A DNA stretch of 64,000 nucleotides from Anaeramoeba ignava. Taxonomy: Eukaryota; Metamonada; Anaeramoebidae. Each line of letters starts with the position of its first letter. The stretch's first letter is position 1. Location of the stretch: the NCBI GenBank assembly GCA_028826165.1, contig JAPDFW010000076.1:79501-143500 (forward strand), written 5' to 3'. Made by a program: the position numbers and the translations under genes. Positions 58,391 through 64,000 of the stretch are shown here, in pieces. A model generated the notes under the pieces. The model ran no database searches and was not told where the DNA came from. It saw only the letters and a list, made by a program, of their open reading frames with translations.

Positions 58391-59464
58391 TCATTTTGTT
58401 GTGATTTGAAGAAATAAAAGAACCAAAATTTTAACCAAATCAACAACAGAATTAGGATCAATAACATCAAGATTATCTTTTTCAGTGTGCCAAAACTCGG
58501 GGAATTTATCAGGAATTAAATGAACACAAGGAATTTGATTTTGGAGGAAAGGGATATGATCATCCTCTATCATTCCATCAGCTTTCTTGTCAGAAAAAAG
58601 AGGTCTTTCTTTTGGAAGAGCATTAAGATTATGTTCTCTCAAAAAGTTTTCTATGAGAACAAATTGCTGGTGGAAGACGCTTGTTGAGTCGAAATAGTAT
58701 TTAAGGGGGGAATCCAATTTATGACCAAAAAGATCAAGTAACATAAAAATCTTCATATAAGAAAGTCTGTTTTGCTGTTTGAATTTCTCAGCGAGATGTC
58801 TTGAGCCGTAAAGCGAATCTGATGCGCTCCACTTACCAAAAGACTCTTCACCATCGAAAAAAATAAACTGGATTTGAGTGATGTAACTTTGTTTTGAAAA
58901 AAGATGTTTGAACTGAGAATTTCGGAACAAAAATGTGTAGTATTCCGCTATTTGTAAATATATTGCGCAAGGCGCTGCTGAATCAATCGCACCGATAAAG
59001 TTGTCGATATCTGCGAAGTATTTTGAGTCGTAATGAACTGCAAAAACCATTGTGTTTTCCTGAGGAAACGGCGCATCATTCTCAATTTTGTGGTTCAAAT
59101 TCAGCGTGAAAATCAAGTTGCGAAATTCAATCTCGCCCAAAATTGTTTTGGACGTAAAAACATCTTCTTCAAAGTGCCATTGTAATTTTTCAAAATGCCC
59201 GATAATGTAATTTTCAATTTGTTTGTGTGATTTGGTTCCAGGAACTCTTTTTTGGCCAATCACATTGAAATGCTTCATAAATTCGTTGTACGATAATTTT
59301 TCGTGTTGAATTATATTAAATGGAAATTGTTGCTTTTGAGTTGGTTGTTTTTTTTGAGTTTGTTTTTTTTGTGGTGTTTCATTTTTTGATGTTAATAGAA
59401 TTCTTGTTAGTGCTATTATAAAGAAAATTCCTAGAATCGCATATAATCTTAATCTTTTATTCAT
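58391..59464 (-). CDS. QPCTL: Glutaminyl-peptide cyclotransferase, membrane-anchored (QPCTL-like)
   Basis: Single exon, 357 aa. It opens with a basic tip (MNKRLR) and one hydrophobic segment (LYAILGIFFIIALTRILL), so a type II signal anchor in Golgi/ER is likely, followed by a Lys/Gln stalk. The catalytic domain (about 50-357) is M28-like: HYDSKYF, GAIDSAAPC (zinc-ligand Asp), FFDGEESF (catalytic and zinc Glu), DSLYGSRHLAEKF, DLFGH, EDDHIPFL, VHLIP and FWHTEKDN (zinc-ligand His and catalytic region). All metal ligands of human QPCT appear conserved. The enzyme converts N-terminal Gln (and Glu) of secretory proteins to pyroglutamate. Length equals the human protein (361-382 aa) and there is no low-complexity insert. 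Confidence 0.92.
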   Translation of the reverse strand: MNKRLRLYAILGIFFIIALTRILLTSKNETPQKKQTQKKQPTQKQQFPFNIIQHEKLSYNEFMKHFNVIGQKRVPGTKSHKQIENYIIGHFEKLQWHFEEDVFTSKTILGEIEFRNLIFTLNLNHKIENDAPFPQENTMVFAVHYDSKYFADIDNFIGAIDSAAPCAIYLQIAEYYTFLFRNSQFKHLFSKQSYITQIQFIFFDGEESFGKWSASDSLYGSRHLAEKFKQQNRLSYMKIFMLLDLFGHKLDSPLKYYFDSTSVFHQQFVLIENFLREHNLNALPKERPLFSDKKADGMIEDDHIPFLQNQIPCVHLIPDKFPEFWHTEKDNLDVIDPNSVVDLVKILVLLFLQITTK

Positions 59465-60180
59465 AATTTCCTTGTTTTAAATTTAAATAATTATTTGAGA
59501 AAAAAAATGAAAATTTAAAATTATTTTAATTTAATATTTAATTTATAAATTAATTTAAAAATATAAATTAAAAAGAAAATTAAATTAAATACTATTAAAT
59601 GTTATTGAAATTATTTAAATAAATTAATTAAAATATTTTATTAATTTTATATAATTATTAAGAATAATTTTATATTATTTTAAATAAAGAAATATTAATA
59701 AAATATATAAATTAGAATTATTTCCAAATTAAATATTATTAAAATAATTTTCATTTTTTAAATAAATTAATTAAAATATTTTATTAATTTTATATAATTA
59801 TTGAGAATAAGTTTATATTGTTTTAAATAAAGAAATATTATTAAAATATATAAATTAGAATTAATTCCAAATTAAATATTAAATTAAAATAATTTCCATT
59901 TTTGAAATAAATTAATTAAAATATTTTATTAATTTTATATAATTATTAAGAATAAGTTTATATTGTTTTAAATAAATAAATATAATTAAAATATATAAAT
60001 TAGAATTAATTCCAAATTAAATATTAAATTAAAATAATTTCCATTTTTGAAATAAATTAATTAAAATATTTTATTAATTTTATATAATTATTGAGAATAA
60101 GTTTATATTGTTTTAAATAAATAAATATAATTAAAATATATAAATTAGAATTATTTCCAAATTAAATATTAAATTAAAAT
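59465..60180. repeat. Satellite B, monomer about 145 bp, about 4-5 copies
   Basis: An AT-rich array with the landmark AATTTCCATTTTTGAAATAA. The equivalent C residues fall at 59752, 59896, 60041 and 60187, a spacing of 144-146 bp. The monomer also contains TAATTAAAATATTTTATTAATT and TTATATTGTTTTAAATAAA. The last repeat position coincides with the TTTTCATTTTTCATTTTT promoter element of the BTB-TLDc gene. The minus-strand promoter of the glutaminyl cyclase gene (TTTTCATTTTTTT, A at 59508) lies at the left edge. Confidence 0.9.
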
Positions 60181-60183
60181 AAT

Positions 60184-60201
60184 TTTCATTTTTCATTTTT
60201 T
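60184..60201 (+). promoter_or_regulatory. Inr-like elements upstream of the first BTB-TLDc gene
   Basis: TTTTCATTTTTCATTTTT, with A at 60188 and 60195, lies 67-74 bases before the ATG and overlaps the end of satellite B. Confidence 0.4.
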
Positions 60202-60261
60202 TTCCTTTTTTTTTAAAAAACAAAAACACAAAACAACAAAAAACAAAAAACAAAAAACAAA

Positions 60262-61910
60262 ATGGATAATAATAATAATAATAATAACCAAATTGAAAAT
60301 GCAAATCAAAATCAAAATGAAATGAAAAATTTAGAAAAAAAAGTAACAAAAAATTTAATTAAAAATTATTCAAACCTTTTAAATGGAAATTCATTTAAAG
60401 ATTTTTCAATTTTTGTTGAGAATAAATCAAATCCTTTTGAAATTAAAGTTCATAAATCAATTTTATGTTCAAGATCTCCTTTTTTTAATGAATCATTAAG
60501 GCAAGAATCTCTTTCTATTTCTTTAAATCAATTTAATAAAAAAGAAATGGAATCAATTTTGAGTTATATTTATTATGGAAATATTTCTTTTGAGAATCAA
60601 GAAAATCTTCTTCAATTATTGGAAATTTCAACTTATTTTAAATTAAATTTATTGAAAGAAATTATTCAAAAAAAAATTTCAAATTCAATTAATTATTCAA
60701 ATTTTTCCAATTTTTATTCCAAAATCGAAATTTAAATTCAAATGAAATTGAAATAAAATGTTTTGAATTAATAAATCAAAATTTTTCCCAAATTCAAAAT
60801 AATGAGAATTTATTCAATTTAACTAAAGAAGAAATTATCAAATTTATTCAATTTAAACAAGAAAAAAAAGAAATTTTTCAATTTGATTTTTTTCAATTTT
60901 TAAATAATTGGATTGAAAAAAGAAATGAAAGATTAAAAGGAAAGAAAGAAAAAGAAAAAGAAAAAGAAAAGGGAATTGAAAAGAAAAGATTATTTCATTC
61001 TTTTTTTTCATTATTTGATAAAGATTCAATTTCAAAACAAGATTTTGATAAATTAAAACAATTTGATTTTTTTCCTAAATCTTTTTTAGTTGATATTCAA
61101 ACCCAAGTTATTCAAGATAACCAAAAAGAAATTGAAGATAAAAACAAAGAAATTGAAAAGAATCAAAAAGAAATTGAAGAGAAAGAAAAAGAAAATCAAC
61201 AAATGAAAATTGAAATTGAAGAGAAATGGAAGAAAGAAATTGAAAACAAAAACAAAGAAATTGAAGAGAAAGAAAAAGAAAATCAACAAATGAAACCAAT
61301 TTTTGATAAATATCAAGATCAATATCAAAAAGAAAAAGAATTAGGAAAAGCATTTTCAGAATCAGAAATTATTAAAGATATTGAATATGTTAAGAAATTA
61401 CAAGAATGGATAAATGATAATGATTTTTTTTCTAAAATGAAAAAAGGATTTTCAGCAAAAAGAGATGGATTTGATTCTAAAAATTGGCATAAAGCAGTTG
61501 ATGGGAAAGGAAAAACATTAGTTATTATCAAAACAAAAGATAATTTTATTTTTGGAGGTTTTACTCAAGTTGGATTTAAATATTCACAAAATGGAGAATA
61601 CAGTAACGATCCAAATGCATTTATTTTTTCATTAAGAAATGATAAAGGGGATAGAATACCTGAGAAATTTACAATTAAACAAGGAAAAGAGCAATGGGCA
61701 ATTTATTCTTGTTTTTCAAGTTATGGTCCAGCTTTTTCAGGTCATTCTGGTTTATGGTTAAATTCCAATTTAGGTCCCTGTATAACAAATTGCGGTGAAG
61801 ATTATCAGACTCCGAATGGAATGCAACCAAATTCAGAGCAAGAAAAAAGTTATTTAGCTGGTTCTTATGATAAATGGGTTGTTGATGAAGTTGAAACTTA
61901 TTTCATTTAA
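60262..61910 (+). CDS. BTB-TLDc domain protein, one-base frameshift
   Basis: About 549 aa if a single frameshift is bridged. Frame 1 (60262-60735) encodes an Asn-rich start and a BTB/POZ domain (about 50-150: FKDFSIFVENK, IKVHKSILCSRSPFFNESL, ILSYIYYGNI). It then ends early at a TAA at 60733. The other frame, open from about 60729, continues with a BACK-like helical segment (LNSNEIEIKCFELI), a Lys/Glu coiled coil (about 290-360) and a TLDc domain (about 375-549: KLQEWINDNDFFSKMKKGFS, GKTLVIIKTKDNFIFGGFTQ, DPNAFIFSLRNDKGD, ending DEVETYFI). One base appears missing in the GAAATTT at 60727-60733. BTB domains usually recruit cullin-3; TLDc domains bind V-ATPase or respond to oxidative stress in other eukaryotes. 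It is a paralogue of the next gene. Assembly error or a recent break are both possible. Confidence 0.75.
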
Positions 61911-62610
61911 AAATCTATTTTTTTTTCTTTAAAATTCAATTTTCAATCAATTAAAATTCTTCAAAATAATAAAAAGGAAAAGAATCCAAATTATAAAAAA
62001 TTTAATTTTAATTTAGAAATATTATTAAAAATATGATAAAATTGTTTTTGGAAGTTAATAAATCAAAATAAAAATAGAAAATAGAAATTAATAATAATTA
62101 AATTTAAATTATTTATTAATAGATAAATTAAAAAGAAAATTAAATTAAATATTAAGTTAAAATAATTTCCATTTTTGAAATAAATTAATTAAAATATTTT
62201 ATTAATTTTATATAATTATTGAGAATAATTTTATACTGTTTTAAATAAAGAAATATTATTAAAATATATAAATTAGAATTATTTTCAAATTAAATATTAA
62301 ATTAAAATAATTTCCATTTTTGAAATAAATTAATTAAAATATTTTATTAATTTTATATAATTATTGAGAATAATTTTATACTGTTTTAAATAAAGAAATA
62401 TTATTAAAATATATAAATTAGAATTATTTCCAAATTAGATTATTTAATATTCTTTATTCCATTTTTGAAATTAATTAAAGAAAATATTTTATTAATTTTA
62501 TATAATTATTAAGAATAATTTTATACTGTTTTAAATAAAGAAATATTATTAAATATTTAAATTAGAATTAATTCCAAATTAAATATTAATTTAAAATAAT
62601 TTTAAATTTT
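61911..62610. repeat. Satellite B, second block, about 3-4 copies
   Basis: The same monomer as at 59.5-60.2 kb: landmark CC at 62169, 62314 and 62459, spacing 145 bp. The final degenerate copy again ends at the TTTTCATTTTTTT promoter element (C at 62611) of the following BTB-TLDc gene. No other gene is visible here. Confidence 0.9.
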
Positions 62611-62620
62611 CATTTTTTTC
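62605..62620 (+). promoter_or_regulatory. Inr-like element upstream of the second BTB-TLDc gene
   Basis: TTTTCATTTTTTTC, with its A at 62612, is 29 bases before the ATG at 62641. Confidence 0.4.
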
Positions 62621-62640
62621 TTTTCAAAATTTTATTGAAA

Positions 62641-64000
62641 ATGGAAAATTATTTAAATTTAGAAAAACTTTCAAATGATTTAAAAAATTTATTTCAAAAT
62701 CAAAATCAAAAAGAAAAAGAAGAAGAAAGCTATTTTGATTTTGAAATAATTTGTGAACAAAATCAAATTTCATTTAAAACTCATAAATCAATTCTTTCAT
62801 CAAGAAGTCAATATTTTAAATCTCTTTTTAATTCCAAAATGAAAGAATTTCAAGAAAATAAATTAATTTTAAAAGATGTTTCAACTTCAATTCTATTTCC
62901 AATTTTGAATTATTTTTATTCAGGAAAAATTGAAATTAATTTAGAAAATGTTATTGAAATTTTAATTTTTTCATCAAAATATTTAATTGATGAATTAATT
63001 GAAATTTCTTTAAAATTTATCAAAAACAATTTACAAATTGAAACTATTATCGATATTCTTAAATTATCTGAATTAATGAATTTCAATCAATTATTAGATT
63101 CTTCTTATAAATTTATTTCAGATAATTTTAAAGAATTTATTAAAACTTCTTTTTTTCTTGAACTTGAAGAAAATCATTTAAATTCAATATTATTAAGTAA
63201 TGATATTCCAATAAATGAATTTGAACTATTTGAATCAGTAATAAAATGGGGAAAACATAAATCAGATATTAATCAAGAAAAACTTGATAGAGAAGAAAAA
63301 GAAAAATTACAAAATCAAATTTCAAATCTTATTGATAAAATCAGATTTATTGATTTCTCAAAACAAGAACTTAAAGATATTTTGAAAGAAGATTTAATTC
63401 CAAATCAAATCTCACAAAAATTAATTCAATTCCAAAAACTTCAAAATCAAGAAAAAGAACTAAATCAATTTGTTGAAAAAGAAAACTCATTAATTTTCAA
63501 ATCAAGAATCAGATTAGATTCAGAAATTATTAAAGAAAAAGAATATATTGAGAAATTAAAAGAATGGATAAATGATGATGAATTCTTTTACAAAATGAAA
63601 TTAGGATTTTCAGCAAAAATAGATGGATTTGATTGCAAAAATTGGCATGATAAATGTGATAACAAAGGAAAAACATTAGTTATTATCAAAACAGAAGATA
63701 ATTTTATTTTTGGAGGATTTACTCGAGTTGGATTTATAAGAGATAAATCAAAATGGAATAATGATTATGGAGATGTTGGATGGATTACAGATCCAAATGC
63801 ATTTATTTTCTCATTAAGAAATGATAAGAACGATAGGAAATCAGAGAAATTTCCAATTAAAAAAAGTCAAGAACAATATGCAATTTTGTATGGTTATTCA
63901 GGTTCTGGTCCGACTTTTGGATTTGGGAATCAAGGAGATATTTATTTAAATTCTAAATTACAACCTGGTTTATCGAATTTTGGTTATGTTTACAAACTAC
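62641..64000 (+). CDS. BTB-BACK-TLDc domain protein, 3' end outside the window
   Basis: Uninterrupted frame of 453 codons running off the right edge. BTB/POZ about residues 33-130 (YFDFEIICEQNQISFKTHKS, SSRSQYFKSLFNSKMKEF, PILNYFYSGKIEI); BACK about 135-240 (TIIDILKLSELMNFNQLL, NEFELFESVIKWGKHK); a helical linker; and TLDc from about 300 (IEKLKEWINDDEFFYKMKLG, GKTLVIIKTEDNFIFGGFTR, DPNAFIFSLRNDK). The TLDc halves of this and the preceding gene are highly alike, while the BTB halves are diverged, so they are tandem paralogues with their own promoters. A role as cullin-3 adaptor is family inference. About 60 residues of the TLDc domain appear to be missing beyond the window. Confidence 0.88.
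   Translation, partial: MENYLNLEKLSNDLKNLFQNQNQKEKEEESYFDFEIICEQNQISFKTHKSILSSRSQYFKSLFNSKMKEFQENKLILKDVSTSILFPILNYFYSGKIEINLENVIEILIFSSKYLIDELIEISLKFIKNNLQIETIIDILKLSELMNFNQLLDSSYKFISDNFKEFIKTSFFLELEENHLNSILLSNDIPINEFELFESVIKWGKHKSDINQEKLDREEKEKLQNQISNLIDKIRFIDFSKQELKDILKEDLIPNQISQKLIQFQKLQNQEKELNQFVEKENSLIFKSRIRLDSEIIKEKEYIEKLKEWINDDEFFYKMKLGFSAKIDGFDCKNWHDKCDNKGKTLVIIKTEDNFIFGGFTRVGFIRDKSKWNNDYGDVGWITDPNAFIFSLRNDKNDRKSEKFPIKKSQEQYAILYGYSGSGPTFGFGNQGDIYLNSKLQPGLSNFGYVYKL

Noticed and set aside
60720-60740. Programmed ribosomal frameshifting in the BTB-TLDc gene
   Set aside because: There is no clear slippery heptamer or downstream structure, and the unbroken paralogue next door and similar indels elsewhere favour a plain one-base loss or assembly error.

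Overview
This is an AT-rich eukaryotic nuclear window. It holds dense protein genes with short GT-AG introns (about 78-131 bp when not expanded), very short intergenic promoters, Asn/Gln/Glu/Lys-rich low-complexity protein tracts, and large amounts of simple tandem repeat. The gene set (BTB/TLDc proteins, a RhoGEF with an ArfGAP finger, ATG13, RAB3GAP2, a TOM1/GPR137-like 7TM protein, the meiotic helicase HFM1/MER3) and the composition suggest a free-living amoeboid protist. A metamonad such as Anaeramoeba is my best guess, but that is inference: no rRNA or organelle gene is present to prove it.

Layout. 1-2930: tandem repeat. 2966-5052 (+): four-TM membrane protein with a repeat-filled intron. 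5172-5516 (+): LisH/FOPNL-like protein. 5543-10309 (-): HFM1/MER3 helicase. 10668-13979 (-): ATG13. 14161-14252 (+): candidate C/D-box snoRNA. 14383-15668 (-): unrecognised SAP-like protein whose first coding exon appears to be only the ATG. 15896-17344 (+): exosome subunit RRP45. 17406-22434 (-): RAB3GAP2-like. 22536-26989 (+): 7TM protein with two repeat-swollen introns. 27927-29885 (+): CDK9/CDK12-like kinase, unusually GC-rich. 30.1-33.1 kb: satellite of about 145 bp. 33204-34926 (+): PH-domain protein. 35050-35844 (+): pICln. 36323-38223 (-): EFM7-like methyltransferase fused to a Nudix domain. 39028-41100 (-): secreted beta-propeller-like protein, probably GPI-anchored. 41.5-44.3 kb: tandem repeat. 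44334-45068 (+): coiled-coil protein. 45525-48350 (-): DH-PH-PH-ArfGAP protein. 48448-58252 (+): UTP20. 58391-59464 (-): glutaminyl cyclase. 60262-61910 and 62641-64000 (+): two BTB-TLDc genes, each preceded by copies of a second satellite of about 145 bp; the last gene runs off the window.

The genes are unrelated housekeeping functions rather than one pathway: autophagy (ATG13), Rab/Rho/Arf regulation, ribosome biogenesis (UTP20, RRP45, snoRNA), splicing-particle assembly (pICln), transcription (CDK), meiosis (HFM1). Three things stand out across the window. First, an Inr-like TTTTTCATTTTT element lies just upstream of most start codons, on the coding strand. Second, each large intron or spacer carries its own tandem-repeat unit, often stopping at the promoter of the next gene. 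Third, two multidomain architectures are unusual: EFM7-Nudix and DH-PH-PH-ArfGAP. Three genes carry single-base frameshifts in homopolymers or simple repeats, which may be residual assembly errors. Exon structures were worked out by eye from reading-frame continuity and GT/AG phase, so they need transcript support.
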